From contig NZ_JADIKF010000037.1 in the NCBI RefSeq assembly GCF_016904945.1, positions 310,001 to 374,000 on the forward strand: a stretch of DNA of 64,000 bases, written 5' to 3'. This stretch comes from Dyella mobilis (lineage in GTDB: Bacteria; Pseudomonadota; Gammaproteobacteria; Xanthomonadales; Rhodanobacteraceae). The translations under genes and the position numbers were made by a program. Shown one piece after another: positions 19,091 through 28,847 of this stretch (positions are counted from its first letter, which is position 1; each line of letters starts with the position of its first letter). The notes below the pieces were generated by a model, which worked only from the letters and a program-made list of their open reading frames with translations, had not been told where the DNA came from and searched no databases.

Positions 19091-20965
19091 GTGAACATGC
19101 CACTGCTGAAACCTTCATCCGCCGCCGATGCCGATACAGGCACCGCGCGTCACCCGCTTGCAGGCCAGGACCTCAGCGGTGCGGATGTCGTGGTACAGGT
19201 ATTGGCGGAGCAAGGCGTGGACGTATTGTTCGGGTATTCCGGCGGCGCGATTCTGCCGGTGTACGACGCCATCTTCCGGTTCAACGCGGAGCATCCGCTG
19301 CCCGACGGCGGCGAACCGATGCCGCTGATCGTGCCGGCCAACGAACAAGGCGCCGGCTTCATGGCGTCCGGCTATGCGCGCGCGTCGGGCAAGGTCGGTG
19401 TGGCGGTGGTCACCTCCGGCCCCGGGGCCACCAACATGGTGACGCCGGTGCGCGATTCCACCGCCGATTCGATCCCCATGGTGGTGATCTGCGGCCAGGT
19501 CGCCACGCAGGCGATCGGCAGCGATGCGTTCCAGGAAGCGCCAATCAGCAACATCATGGGATCGTGCGCCAAGCACGTTTTCCTGGTGACCGATGCTTCG
19601 CAACTGGAAGCCACCATGCGCACCGCGTTTACCATCGCGCGCAGCGGGCGCCCCGGCCCGGTGGTGGTGGACGTTCCCAAGGATATCCAGAACGCCACGT
19701 TGTGCTTCAAGGGCGAAGGCGAGCTGCCGCTGCCGGGCTACCGCGCCCGCCTGCGCGCAGTCGAGCAGGCCACGTTGAGCGACACCGATTGCGCCAACTT
19801 TTTCGATGCGCTGTCGCGCGCCAAACGTCCGCTGATCTATGCCGGAGGCGGCATCGTGGGTGGTGGAGCTGCACCGGCCTTGCGTGCCTTCGTTGACGCG
19901 TTCGGCCTGCCCGTCACCACCACGCTGATGGGTATCGGCGGCTTCGACACCACCGATCCGCTGGCCCTGCACATGCTGGGCATGCACGGCACCGCCTATG
20001 CCAATTACGCGGTGGAAGACTGCGATTTCCTGCTGGCACTCGGTGCACGCTTCGATGACCGCGTCGCCAGCGTTCCCAGCCAATTTGCACCGCAGGCAAA
20101 GTTCATCGCGCACATCGACATCGATCCGGCCGAGATCGACAAGGTGAAGCAGACGCAGTGGCATCACATCGGTCCACTGGATCGCGCCTTGCAGCGCCTG
20201 ACGCAGTACGGCCTGGAACATCATCGGCAAGCGCCACGCACCGACTGGCACACCCACGTTGCAGCGCTCAAGCAGTTGCACGCCATGAACTATGACCGCG
20301 ACAGCGCCTTGATCCAGCCTTATGCGGTGTTGGAAGAGATCAACCGCCACACGCAGGGCCGCGCGATCATCAGCACCGGAGTCGGCCAGCACCAGATGTG
20401 GGCGGCGCAATACCTGGATTTCCGCGCACCGCGGCATTGGCTCACTTCCGGCTCGATGGGCACGATGGGCTTCGGCCTGCCCGCCGCGATCGGCGCGCAA
20501 TTCGCCAGACGCGATGCCTTGGTGATCGACGTCGACGGCGACGCCAGCATCCGCATGAACCTGGGCGAGTTGGAAACCGTCACCACCTACGGCCTGCCGC
20601 TGAAGATCGTGGTGCTCAACAATGTCGGCGACGGCATGGTGCGGCAGTGGCAGAAGCTGTTCTTCAAAGGCCGCTTCGCCTCGTCGGATAAAAGCCTGCA
20701 TCGCAAGGACTTCGTGCGCGCCGCCGAAGCGGACGGCTTTGCCTGGGCGCGCCGGCTGGAGCGCCACGAGGAACTGGCCGGCACCATCGCCGATTTCCTG
20801 GCTTTCGACGGCCCGGCTTTCCTGGAAGTGATGATCGATCCGGATGCCGGCGTGTATCCCATGGTCGGTCCCGGCGCCAATTACTCGCAAATGATTACCG
20901 GCGATTTCATTCCTTCGCGTGCGGCGACGCACGCCAGCGAAGCTGCTGCCTCCGACAGCTTCTGA
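19091..20965 (+). CDS. ilvG: Acetolactate synthase catalytic subunit
   Basis: This thiamine-diphosphate enzyme starts the Val/Leu and Ile pathways. The 624-residue protein has the catalytic glutamate in VPANEQGAGFMASGYARASG, the SGPGATNMVTPV motif, the FAD-region GARFDDRV, and the diphosphate-binding DVDGDASIRMNLGELET ending in VVLNN. AGGGA at 19081-19085 lies five bases before the GTG at 19091; an ATG two codons later (19097) is the alternative. The N-terminus has a non-conserved extension of about 25 residues. It pairs with the small subunit encoded next. Confidence 0.95.
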   Translation: MNMPLLKPSSAADADTGTARHPLAGQDLSGADVVVQVLAEQGVDVLFGYSGGAILPVYDAIFRFNAEHPLPDGGEPMPLIVPANEQGAGFMASGYARASGKVGVAVVTSGPGATNMVTPVRDSTADSIPMVVICGQVATQAIGSDAFQEAPISNIMGSCAKHVFLVTDASQLEATMRTAFTIARSGRPGPVVVDVPKDIQNATLCFKGEGELPLPGYRARLRAVEQATLSDTDCANFFDALSRAKRPLIYAGGGIVGGGAAPALRAFVDAFGLPVTTTLMGIGGFDTTDPLALHMLGMHGTAYANYAVEDCDFLLALGARFDDRVASVPSQFAPQAKFIAHIDIDPAEIDKVKQTQWHHIGPLDRALQRLTQYGLEHHRQAPRTDWHTHVAALKQLHAMNYDRDSALIQPYAVLEEINRHTQGRAIISTGVGQHQMWAAQYLDFRAPRHWLTSGSMGTMGFGLPAAIGAQFARRDALVIDVDGDASIRMNLGELETVTTYGLPLKIVVLNNVGDGMVRQWQKLFFKGRFASSDKSLHRKDFVRAAEADGFAWARRLERHEELAGTIADFLAFDGPAFLEVMIDPDAGVYPMVGPGANYSQMITGDFIPSRAATHASEAAASDSF

Positions 20966-20995
20966 CCTTCACCCGCGACCGATCTGGATCCTGCC

Positions 20996-21231
<236 letters not shown>

Positions 21232-21235
<4 letters not shown>

Positions 21236-22797
21236 ACGCCTATCGCGTGCCAGGCGATCACGATCCCCTGCCCACGGCCGCCGCCGTGCTGCGCCGGGCC
21301 GAAACCGCGCGCGTGTATGAAGTGGCGCATCACACCGCGCTCGAACCGGCGCCACTGCTCTCCACGCGCATCGGCGCCAGCGTGCTGCTCAAGCGCGAAG
21401 ATCAGCAGCCGGTGTTTTCGTTCAAGCTACGCGGCGCTTACAACCGCATGGCGCAACTTAGCGTCGCCGAACGCGCGCGGGGCGTGATCGCCGCTTCGGC
21501 CGGCAATCACGCGCAGGGTGTGGCCTTGGCCGCTTCACGCCTGGGCATCCACGCGACCATCGTGATGCCGATCACCGCGCCGCAGGTAAAGGTGGATGCC
21601 GTTCGGCGCTTCGGCGGAGCGTTTGCCGAGGTGGTGCTGGCCGGCGAATCGTATAGCGACGCGCAGGCCGAGGCGCAGCGTTTGCGCGAGGCGTTGGGCG
21701 CCACGTTCGTGCATCCGTTCGACGATCTGGACGTGATTGCCGGACAGGCCACCGTGGGCCTGGAAATACTCGCCCAGCACGCGGAACCGCTGCATGCGGT
21801 GTTCGTGCCGGTCGGCGGCGGCGGCCTCATTGCGGGCGTGGCGTCGGTGATCAAGGCGCGGCGCCCGGATGTTCGCGTTATTGGCGTGCAGGCGCGTGAT
21901 GCCGATTCGATGGCGCGCGCGCTGGATGCCGGCAGTCGCGTGTCGCTGGATGAGGTAGGGCTGTTCGCCGATGGCACCGCGGTGAAGCAAGTGGGCGCAC
22001 TGACCTTTTCGCTGTGCCAGCAATATGTGGATGAAATACTGCGCGTAGACACCGATGCCATTTGCGCGGCCATCCGCGACATCTACCAGGACACGCGCAG
22101 CATTCCGGAACCTTCCGGCGCCCTGGCGTTGGCGGGCCTCAAGCAATACGTCGCCCAACGCGGCCCTTGCGATGGAGCACTGGCGGCGGTGGTTTCCGGC
22201 GCCAACATGAATTTCGATCGCCTGCGCTTCGTCGCCGAACGCGCCGAAGTGGGCGAGCAGCGCGAGGCGGTGTTTGCCGTGACCATACCCGAGCAGCGCG
22301 GCAGTTTTCGCCGCTTCTGCGCGGCGCTGGGCCAACATGCGATCACCGAATTCAACTACCGCATCGGCGATGCCCAGGCGGCGCACATTTTCGTAGGCGT
22401 GCAGACCGCTCGCAGCGGCGAGCGCGAAGCCTTGGCCGATGCTTTCCGCGCGAACGATTTCGGCGTGCTGGATCTCACCGACGACGAACTGGCCAAGCTG
22501 CACCTGCGCCACATGATCGGCGGCCGCTCGCCGCTGGCCCGCGATGAGCGGCTGTATCGCTTCGACTTCCCGGAACGCCCCGGCGCCCTGGCGCGCTTCC
22601 TCGACCGCATGCATCCGGACTGGAACATCAGCCTGTTCCACTACCGCAATCACGGCGCCGACTACGGCCGAATCCTGGTCGGCATCCAGGTACCCGCCAG
22701 CGAGCACGCCTTGCTGCGACAGTTCCTCGCGAGCCTTAGCTACCCCTACGTAGACGAAAGCGACAACCCGGCGTATCGCCTGCTGTTATGCGCTTAG
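21232..22797 (+). CDS. ilvA: Threonine ammonia-lyase, biosynthetic
   Basis: IlvA deaminates threonine to 2-oxobutanoate, the committing step to isoleucine. The 521-residue length and a C-terminal pair of ACT-like domains ([21 protein letters not shown] and [21 protein letters not shown]) mark the biosynthetic, isoleucine-inhibited form rather than the short catabolic TdcB. The PLP lysine is in [10 protein letters not shown], with the phosphate-binding [10 protein letters not shown]. It is the last gene of the operon, coupled to ilvM by an ATGA overlap. Confidence 0.95.
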
Positions 22798-22821
22798 CGC
22801 GGCTGCGCAGAGGGGCGCGAT

Positions 22822-22849
22822 CCCTTCCCTGCGTGCAGTAGGGGAGGGC
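22822..22849. repeat. REP-like intergenic hairpin, copy 2, after ilvA
   Basis: CCCTTCC with CTGC (from 22822) faces GCAG and GGGGAGGG (to 22848), forming an imperfect stem. In reverse orientation it resembles the element at 4503-4531 (shared GCCCTCCCCT, GCAG and AGGG blocks). It lies just after the long operon and may stabilise the 3' end of its mRNA. Confidence 0.5.
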
Positions 22850-22900
22850 CGGGGTGGGGTGAAGCCCACCTCAAGAGGCAAGCAACGTGGAGCAAGCAGC

Positions 22901-23287
22901 TCAGACCAACGAAGCCCTGCCCAGCGCCACATTGATCGCCCCCGCCGCATCCAGCTCGAACACGTGGTTGTCGTAATCCATGAAGTACAACGCCGTATCT
23001 TCGCGCGCCATGAAGTGCTCGACGTCGAACGTCGTCAGCTTGTCCGCGCAGGTGCGCAGGTCATTACGGCTCACTTCCAGCGAGATGTGATCGCCATTGC
23101 GCCGCGTGGGGCCATCCCCCTTGCGCAGCACGAACCACATGCCGCCCAGCTTCGCAAAGCTTTGCGACCGGCCCTCGTGATCGGCCTGGTCGATGACTAC
23201 CTGGGCGCCCAGCACGCCCGCAAGCAGCTCTGCCGTGCGCGCAGGATCGCGCACGATCAGTGCTATGTGACTGACAGATGCCAACAT
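22901..23287 (-). CDS. FosX/FosA-like VOC-family protein
   Basis: This 128-residue VOC protein opens SVSHIALIVRDPARTAELL. GGMWFVLRKGDGPTRRNGDHISLEV and TALYFMDYDNHVFELDAG follow. This layout, with metal ligands probably His7, the His of GDHISL and the Glu of HVFEL, is close to FosX/FosA fosfomycin-inactivating enzymes. The exact positions that define true fosfomycin activity cannot be settled by eye, and many such proteins have other roles. It is convergent with ilvA and divergent from ubiA. Confidence 0.65.
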   Translation of the reverse strand: MLASVSHIALIVRDPARTAELLAGVLGAQVVIDQADHEGRSQSFAKLGGMWFVLRKGDGPTRRNGDHISLEVSRNDLRTCADKLTTFDVEHFMAREDTALYFMDYDNHVFELDAAGAINVALGRASLV

Positions 23288-23415
23288 GAATGACCCCGAC
23301 CCCGAAGCGGTGGCCGATCCTAAAACGATCCCACCTCAGCGGCAATGTGCCATAGCAGGCCAACGGGGGCATGCAGCACGGTTTCCCACCCGGCCGGTCA
23401 CGTTAAACTTGCGGG

Positions 23416-24435
23416 ATGGCCCCGACCTCTCGCAAGCGCCCACGGCGCAATCCCCCTGCGCCAGCCACCAGCCGCGCGCGCGCCACCGCTCCCGCGGCCA
23501 AGCCGCCGCGCCCGGCCGACAGCTCCACGCGCGCCGCGCGCGTGCTGGACGCGCTGCTGGGGAAATTGCCTGAACGCTATCGCCAGAAAGCTCACGACAT
23601 CCTGGTGCTTACGCGCATGGACCGCCCGATCGGCACCCTGCTCCTGCTGTGGCCGACGTGGTGGGCGCTGTGGCTGGCAGCCCGGGATTTTCCGCCGTGG
23701 AAGCCGCTGGTGATCTTTACGCTCGGCGTGTTTGCCATGCGCGCCGCAGGCTGCGCCATCAACGATTATGCCGACCGCAACCTCGATCCCCAGGTGGCGC
23801 GCACGGCCGGCCGCCCGATCGCCGCGGGCCGCATTACGCCACGCGAAGCCTTGATCGTCTTCGGTGTCTTGTTGCTGGTCGCCTTCCTGCTGGTGCTGCT
23901 GACCAACCCGCTGACCATCAAGCTGTCCTTTGTCGGCGCGGCGCTGGCAGCGCTCTATCCGTTCACCAAGCGCTACACCGATCTGCCGCAGGTGGTGCTC
24001 GGCGCCGCGTTCGGCTGGTCGATCCCCATGGCTTTCGCCGCGGTACAAAACCAGGTGCCGGCGGTAGGCTGGGTGTTGTTTATCGCGAACATCCTGTGGT
24101 CGGTGATCTACGACACCGAATACGCCATGGTCGACCGCGACGACGACCTCAAGGCCGGCGCACGCTCTACTGCCATCCTGTTCGGCGACGCCGACCTCAT
24201 GATCATCGGCGTGCTGATGGGCACCTTCCTCACCGCGATGGTGATGGTGGGTACGCGCGCGCACCTGGGCTGGCCGTACTGGCTGGCCATGGTGGTGACG
24301 GCAGGATTGTTCGGCTGGCAGCAATGGCTGATCCGCCATCGCGAACGCAACGCCTGCCTTGCCGCTTTCCGCCACAACAACTGGCTGGGCTTGACGTTGT
24401 GGATAGGCATTGCGTTGGCGTTGGCGGTGCGCTGA
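23416..24435 (+). CDS. ubiA: 4-hydroxybenzoate polyprenyltransferase
   Basis: UbiA joins the polyprenyl chain to 4-hydroxybenzoate in ubiquinone synthesis at the inner membrane. The 339-residue protein has eight or nine hydrophobic helices and both Asp-rich magnesium-diphosphate motifs: NDYADRNLD at residues 116-124 and YDTEYAMVDRDDDLK later. The MDRPIGTLLLLWPTWWALW segment is typical of bacterial UbiA. The first 40 residues are Arg/Pro/Ala-rich and not conserved, so the true start could be downstream, for example near RYRQKAHDIL. Confidence 0.92.
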   Translation: MAPTSRKRPRRNPPAPATSRARATAPAAKPPRPADSSTRAARVLDALLGKLPERYRQKAHDILVLTRMDRPIGTLLLLWPTWWALWLAARDFPPWKPLVIFTLGVFAMRAAGCAINDYADRNLDPQVARTAGRPIAAGRITPREALIVFGVLLLVAFLLVLLTNPLTIKLSFVGAALAALYPFTKRYTDLPQVVLGAAFGWSIPMAFAAVQNQVPAVGWVLFIANILWSVIYDTEYAMVDRDDDLKAGARSTAILFGDADLMIIGVLMGTFLTAMVMVGTRAHLGWPYWLAMVVTAGLFGWQQWLIRHRERNACLAAFRHNNWLGLTLWIGIALALAVR

Positions 24436-24502
24436 CGCGCCCGGCGAACGCCTTGGCGCAACTCGCCAAACCAAGCTGAAGAGCTACAACAACTTGTTCG
24501 CC

Positions 24503-24527
24503 GCAGCCATCCCGGGCAGGTGGCTGC
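24503..24527. terminator. Possible terminator hairpin after ubiA
   Basis: GCAGCCA at 24503-24509 pairs with TGGCTGC at 24521-24527. A short T run (CTTTT) follows a few bases later on the plus strand. It lies between the convergent ubiA and the next small gene. The spacing to the T run is loose, so this is tentative. Confidence 0.3.
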
Positions 24528-24541
24528 AGCGACTTTTGGCA

Positions 24542-24985
24542 TCACGGATAAGCTGCGTAGATCAACGTTACGTTCGCTTCCGCGGCGATCTTTGACAGAT
24601 CGCGCTGAAACTTCTTGTCGCCTATGAAGGCAACTTCCCCGACAGCGCCTCCCTTACCCTTCAACTCTCTGAGCGCACGCCGCAATGTAGCCGCAGCTAC
24701 TGCATCGTTTCGCCCCAATACAGCAAACGGCTTGGATGACGGCTGAAGCAGCTGCCCTACAATTTGCTGTGCCGCATCACTACTGCTCCCTGCATTGAGA
24801 CTGACAATCAGCATTTTGTTGGCAATGAAATCATGGGCGTCTGGAACATCCATCAGCACAAAACTTCTATCTGGCACCACGCCAGCAAGCGCAACAATCT
24901 TCTTGTCGATATCGCTCGCAACCGCAGTCGCCGCGAACGCAAAGGCCAAAAGCCCAATAGATGTCATTCTTCCAAGCATTGCCAC
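24542..24985 (-). CDS. Exported protein of unknown function
   Basis: The 147-residue protein begins with a clear Sec signal peptide (MLGRMTSIGLLAFAFAATAVASD, cleavage likely after AVA-S). The mature part, about 120 residues, alternates strands and helices (VLMDVPDAHDFIANKMLIVSLNAG, then AFIGDKKFQRDLSKIAAEANVTLIYAAYP), with no motif I recognise and no cysteines. It is probably periplasmic. A start four codons later (MTSIG) is possible. The next gene in the same direction, upstream, is the lipoprotein trio, about 260 bases away. Confidence 0.6.
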   Translation of the reverse strand: MAMLGRMTSIGLLAFAFAATAVASDIDKKIVALAGVVPDRSFVLMDVPDAHDFIANKMLIVSLNAGSSSDAAQQIVGQLLQPSSKPFAVLGRNDAVAAATLRRALRELKGKGGAVGEVAFIGDKKFQRDLSKIAAEANVTLIYAAYP

Positions 24986-25242
24986 TCCTTATGGTTTGAC
25001 CAATGGCCCCAACCCCATAGACGAACCATGTTGAATTGGCCGAAATGCTCCGAAAGACAGCGATGATCGCCACACGCTGACATGCGCAAGGGAAATCCCC
25101 ACACGGATGCGTAGCGTGATGGAACCACTTTTGCGTTGGGGATCTGCACTTAGGCGCTAAAGCACGTGCGTGCCGCAGATCCATTCATTGGCACCAGAGA
25201 ATCACGACGCCATTTTTTGCCTGCCAACCAAATGGATACGCA

Positions 25243-25905
25243 TCAGTCAGTTTGGTATTTCGGATTGTATGGACCATACAACAGCCCGTTTGGTCGCCCG
25301 GCGGAAAGCAACCGAATGCTCGTTACGTCGGCGGTGGTATGGCTGTCGTCGGCGACGTTGTGCACGACCTGATCGATAGCCGCGCCGATCAGCGCCCCTA
25401 TAAGGCCGCCGTTATTGTAATTCTTGTTTTCATCGCTTGAAGCCTTGGCCGACCCTGACCAGAGCACGGCCCCCGTGCGAAGATCGACGAGTTTTGCAGA
25501 TGCCTCCACTTCCACCACGCTGCTGATGACTCGATAGCTGGTGCCGTATTTGCTTACCGTTATATACAACGCCGAATCCGCGCCGAAGATATCCCTGAGC
25601 TTTCCCGCAGGTATTTGCTGGGCATCATCCGCCGTTGTAACGCCGTTTTGCTTGAAGGTTTCATTCACCAGCGCCACCGGCATGACGTAATAGCCCGCCT
25701 CCGCCAGAGGCTCCGTGGTGACCGACAGCATGCTCAGGCTGGCATTGACGTCCGGCGACTGGTTGACCGGCGGAAGCACCAGGATGGATCGCGGCATACT
25801 TTCCTTGTAGGCGGAATAATCGCGGCCGGCGGGCCTGTTGGCCGCACAGGCCATCATCAATGCGCAGACCACGGCGATCGCACTTACCCGGAAAAGGTTT
25901 TTCAT
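25243..25905 (-). CDS. DUF799 (GNA1162-like) lipoprotein
   Basis: The 220-residue protein has a lipoprotein signal with a lipobox-like LMMAC (Cys20). It then shows the DUF799 hallmarks YKESMPRSILVLPPVNQSPDV, GYYVMPVALVNETFKQNGV and LRDIFGADSALYITVSKYGTSY. Neisserial GNA1162 belongs here and has a TolB-like fold. A Gly-rich hydrophobic stretch (GGLIGALIGAAIDQV) is also usual. It is the third gene of a CsgG-DUF4810-DUF799 set; its start overlaps the preceding stop by four bases. Confidence 0.82.
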   Translation of the reverse strand: MKNLFRVSAIAVVCALMMACAANRPAGRDYSAYKESMPRSILVLPPVNQSPDVNASLSMLSVTTEPLAEAGYYVMPVALVNETFKQNGVTTADDAQQIPAGKLRDIFGADSALYITVSKYGTSYRVISSVVEVEASAKLVDLRTGAVLWSGSAKASSDENKNYNNGGLIGALIGAAIDQVVHNVADDSHTTADVTSIRLLSAGRPNGLLYGPYNPKYQTD

Positions 25906-26273
25906 TGGGAACCTGCCTTGCCCTTGTACTTGTTCAACAACAAATCCATGTAGTGCGCCGACTCCGGATATTGGGATTTTTCGGCCAGAAAGTTTTCCGC
26001 GGCTTTGCCGTCATCTCCGGTTTCGGCGTACAGCAGGCCCAACTGGGCATGGAAGCCCGGCGGGGCGACTTGGCCTTTTCCGCGCATTTTTTCCAAATCC
26101 TGCTCCAGCGCCGCAATCTGCTTTTCCTGGCCGCTACCTTTGAAGTAACCGTACACCTGATCCTGGTAGCTTCCCCATTGGTATAGCGGTTGCGGCTTTG
26201 TACCGGCATTGCAGCCAGCAAGCATGGCCACCAGAGCGAGCGTTAAAGCACACTTCGTGCGGTAATTTTCCAT
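25902..26273 (-). CDS. DUF4810 lipoprotein
   Basis: The 123-residue protein starts with a signal peptide ending LAGC (Cys21). The conserved opening QPLYQWGSYQDQVYGYFKG then leads into a TPR-like helical part (FHAQLGLLYAETGDDGKAAENFLAEKSQYPES). These are features of the DUF4810 family, which is regularly found with CsgG-like and DUF799 lipoproteins. The ATG at 26273 has GAGGAG six bases upstream and was preferred over longer in-frame options. Confidence 0.8.
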   Translation of the reverse strand: MENYRTKCALTLALVAMLAGCNAGTKPQPLYQWGSYQDQVYGYFKGSGQEKQIAALEQDLEKMRGKGQVAPPGFHAQLGLLYAETGDDGKAAENFLAEKSQYPESAHYMDLLLNKYKGKAGSQ

Positions 26274-26299
26274 CGGCATCTCCTCAACTATTTGCGGCC

Positions 26300-26983
26300 T
26301 CAAGGTGCCGGCTTCCACGTTCCGGCATCGATGGCGCTGGCCAGATTGCCGACGGCTTCGCGGATGGCGAGATCCAGCACCTTGCCGTTCAAGGTCGAGT
26401 CGTAGCTGGCCGTTCCGCCGAAACCGACGACCTCCCTGTTGGACAAGGTGTACTCGCCCGCCCCTTGAACGGAAAACACCACTTCAGCGGTGCGGCTACT
26501 GACAATGTTGAGGCTTACCTTCGCATACGCGACTTGTTGCTTGCCGCGCCCGAGAATGCCGAACAGTTGCTGATCGCCCACCTCTTTGCGGCCAAACTCG
26601 GTGACGTCGCCGGTCACGATGAAATCCGCGCCTTTCAGTTGCTGGATCTGCTGCTTGATCGATGTTTCCCGGAGCGTCTCGTCCAGATTGTCGCGGTCCA
26701 TGACATTGAAGCGATTGGACCGCTGAAGATGGGTAATCAGGATGGTTCTGGCCTGGCTGCCCAGCCTGTCCACGCCATCTGAAAACAAGCCGCTCATATA
26801 GCTTGAGCGGTTGTCGAACTTGCCTACGGCTATCGGCGTGCGCGGACCTGCGTAGGTTGAAGCCGCGGTCGGCACGCTTTGCACCGGGATGTCCCGATGG
26901 CTTTCCGTTGCACAGCCAGCCACCCCTATGGCGATAGCTGCTGTCATCAAGATGGATTTTATGAATTTTCTATACGTGAACAT
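26300..26983 (-). CDS. CsgG-family lipoprotein
   Basis: The 227-residue protein carries a lipoprotein signal ending VAGC (Cys20) and a CsgG-like domain: PIAVGKFDNRSSYM, then LGSQARTILITHLQRSNRFNVMDRDNLDETLRE, GADFIVTGDVTEFGRK and VVFSVQGAGEYTLSNREVVGFGG. CsgG forms an outer-membrane secretion pore for curli, but no curli genes are nearby, so a curli role is unlikely. It is the first gene of the lipoprotein trio; the three products probably form a periplasmic or outer-membrane complex of unknown function. Confidence 0.8.
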   Translation of the reverse strand: MFTYRKFIKSILMTAAIAIGVAGCATESHRDIPVQSVPTAASTYAGPRTPIAVGKFDNRSSYMSGLFSDGVDRLGSQARTILITHLQRSNRFNVMDRDNLDETLRETSIKQQIQQLKGADFIVTGDVTEFGRKEVGDQQLFGILGRGKQQVAYAKVSLNIVSSRTAEVVFSVQGAGEYTLSNREVVGFGGTASYDSTLNGKVLDLAIREAVGNLASAIDAGTWKPAP

Positions 26984-27187
26984 GGGTGATCTCAAGATTG
27001 GCAGCCAAGGAAGTACAGACTCCCCGCACCGGATTGCAGCGAAGCATCCCGGCGTCGAAGCTCGATAAGGGCCCTACGTTCTCTATGCTATGACGCGCGT
27101 AGAAAAAGCCGCCGTCAGCGAAATCTGTATTCGATGAAAGGAAGTGCTGAAGCAGCACTTCCAGTCAAGCGAAGCGATTGCCACTTT

Positions 27188-27463
27188 TTACTGCCCACGC
27201 TTAACCATGCCAGCGGACCCCGCAGGCGTCAGGCAAGCCTGTATCACCTCATCGATCTCTAAGGCGACGCGCGCGAAGCATTGGGACAAGGCCGTGGACG
27301 ACAGCTGCACGGTCTCTTCTTCGCCGCAGCAATGACGCACAGTGAGGTGAGCCAGCACATCCAGTTGATCGCGGATCTCACCCAGCATTTCACGCGCGGA
27401 TTCCGGCAGCCGGTAATACACCTCGTCGGCGTGAAGCACGGCGGTTTTGGCTTTTCCTGCCAT
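27188..27463 (-). CDS. Small hypothetical protein (XAC0095-like)
   Basis: The 91-residue protein reads TAVLHADEVYYRLPESAREMLGEIRDQLDVLAHLT, then a CCGEEE segment and a second helical half ending QACLTPAGSAGM. The opening resembles the small XAC0095-like proteins common in Xanthomonadales, but I hold that only weakly. It has no signal peptide or membrane segment. The ATG at 27463 was chosen over an extension of 19 codons that has no sensible composition. It probably shares an operon with the next gene upstream. Confidence 0.5.
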   Translation of the reverse strand: MAGKAKTAVLHADEVYYRLPESAREMLGEIRDQLDVLAHLTVRHCCGEEETVQLSSTALSQCFARVALEIDEVIQACLTPAGSAGMVKRGQ

Positions 27464-27569
27464 AGTCGTATTTCCTATTCGTACAGATGATTGCCCGCAC
27501 GCTCGCACCAGGTGCGGCACACCACCTCCAGGGGGGTGCCGCGGTAACGATCATGCAGACCCTGGCGCG

Positions 27570-27902
27570 TTACCCGTGCGCATCACGCCGAAGCATGAGC
27601 GCGCATTCGTCGAGGAAGCGAATGGCCACCAGCAGGCTGCCGTAAACCATTGCTGGCAACGGCCACAAGCGTGGAGACGTATCACGACCACTTTCCAACA
27701 CTTCACGAAAGGCATCGCTGTCGGCGAGTAGGCACGTGATGACGTGCTTGACATCCTCGATGCCTGCGATCGCAGAGTGCAGCTCCAGTAGCTCATCCTC
27801 AGTCATGTCCGCCCCGTCCGGCGGAGCGCCGGGAAGATGGGTGAACAGGTGGTCGGGGAGACCCGACAGGCGCGACAGTGACGTATGATCTGGCTCAGCC
27901 AT
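27570..27902 (-). CDS. Small hypothetical protein, helical
   Basis: The 110-residue acidic protein is mostly helical (DELLELHSAIAGIEDVKHVITCLLADSDAFREVLESG, then LPAMVYGSLLVAIRFLDECALMLRRDAHG). I recognise no family. The second half resembles a short hydrophobic helix rather than a true membrane span. It lies about 105 bases upstream of the XAC0095-like gene in the same direction and may be its partner. Coding is supported by GC-rich third positions. Confidence 0.5.
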   Translation of the reverse strand: MAEPDHTSLSRLSGLPDHLFTHLPGAPPDGADMTEDELLELHSAIAGIEDVKHVITCLLADSDAFREVLESGRDTSPRLWPLPAMVYGSLLVAIRFLDECALMLRRDAHG

Positions 27903-28318
27903 ATCAACTAGTCTCCTTAGTTGGCTTGGTTAGCGGAGCGTGGGAGTTATGACCTCTCACGTTCCGCGCTCTACACAGCATTGCTGCCATGGCCATCGAT
28001 GTCGCCACACAAGCCAGCATCGATGACACGCCAAAGGTAATGAGATGCGAAACGCACGTATGTAGGCGATTGCCGCTTCGTGAGCGACTGAAATGAGTCG
28101 GTGCTCAATGGCGTGATTGCTTCAGAACCGCGAGTCGGTCGAAGCCCTCACGGAATGCACGTGGCCGCACACCGCTTTCAGGAACGCCGGTCGAGCCAAA
28201 CTACGCTTGCGCTGTATATCCGTGTCGAGGGCCTGCATAGTGAGAGACAGTCGAGCTGGGCCCGCACCATGGCAGTATCGCCCTTCACATACTTCAGATA
28301 GGGATAGCGAGGCACAGC
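27903..28318. other. Non-coding gap between small divergent genes
   Basis: About 415 bases without a convincing gene. Short frames here lack ribosome sites and sensible composition. The promoters of the flanking divergent small genes probably lie here, but no clear -35/-10 pair was identified. Confidence 0.4.
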
Positions 28319-28564
28319 ATGGAGCTTTCAGCTTATACGCTAATGATGGTCATCAAGGCCATGCAGCGAGAGATTGCGCATTTTGAAGAGCAGCCGCGAA
28401 GAGAAGACGTGCCCGAAGAGCTGGCCGGCGACTACGGCGAGTACGCACTGGATATAAGACGATCACTCAGCGAGACTAGCCATGCGTATGAGCAGGTGAA
28501 GGCTGGCGAACCAGAGTCACTTCCTTCCGCAGAAGAGCTGATGAAGAGTGATAATTGGGGATGA
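28319..28564 (+). CDS. Small hypothetical acidic protein
   Basis: The 81-residue protein is helical and acidic: MELSAYTLMMVIKAMQREIA, then HFEEQPRREDVPEELAGDYGEYALDIRRSLSETSHAYEQV, ending SLPSAEELMKSDNWG. It looks like a real soluble small protein with even codon use, and GGGATAGCGAGG lies upstream of the ATG. I do not recognise the family. It stands alone; the neighbours on both sides point away or are non-coding for about 300 bases. Confidence 0.55.
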   Translation: MELSAYTLMMVIKAMQREIAHFEEQPRREDVPEELAGDYGEYALDIRRSLSETSHAYEQVKAGEPESLPSAEELMKSDNWG

Positions 28565-28847
28565 CGAATCGGGCCGGAAGTGTCGTTCGTGCACAGCGCA
28601 ATTAGCAAGGCTGGACAGGTCAAACGCCCGCGAAAATGAGACATCGCCGGCGCAATCCAGAATCGTGCAGCACGAATCGCCACACTAGCAAGTCCCTTCC
28701 GTTGCATAGGAAGCATCCCTGACGATGCTCACTAAATGGCTAGCCAAGCCTCGCACTTTCGAGCGAACCGAAAGTACGAGGCGCTTAAACGCGCAAACCC
28801 ATCTACACGCTTGGATCCAACCAACCAAATTCAGCATCGCAAAATCG

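Noticed and set aside
25243..26983. Calling the CsgG-like gene part of a curli system
   Set aside because: No csgA, csgB, csgE or csgF homologues lie nearby, and the partners are DUF4810 and DUF799 lipoproteins.
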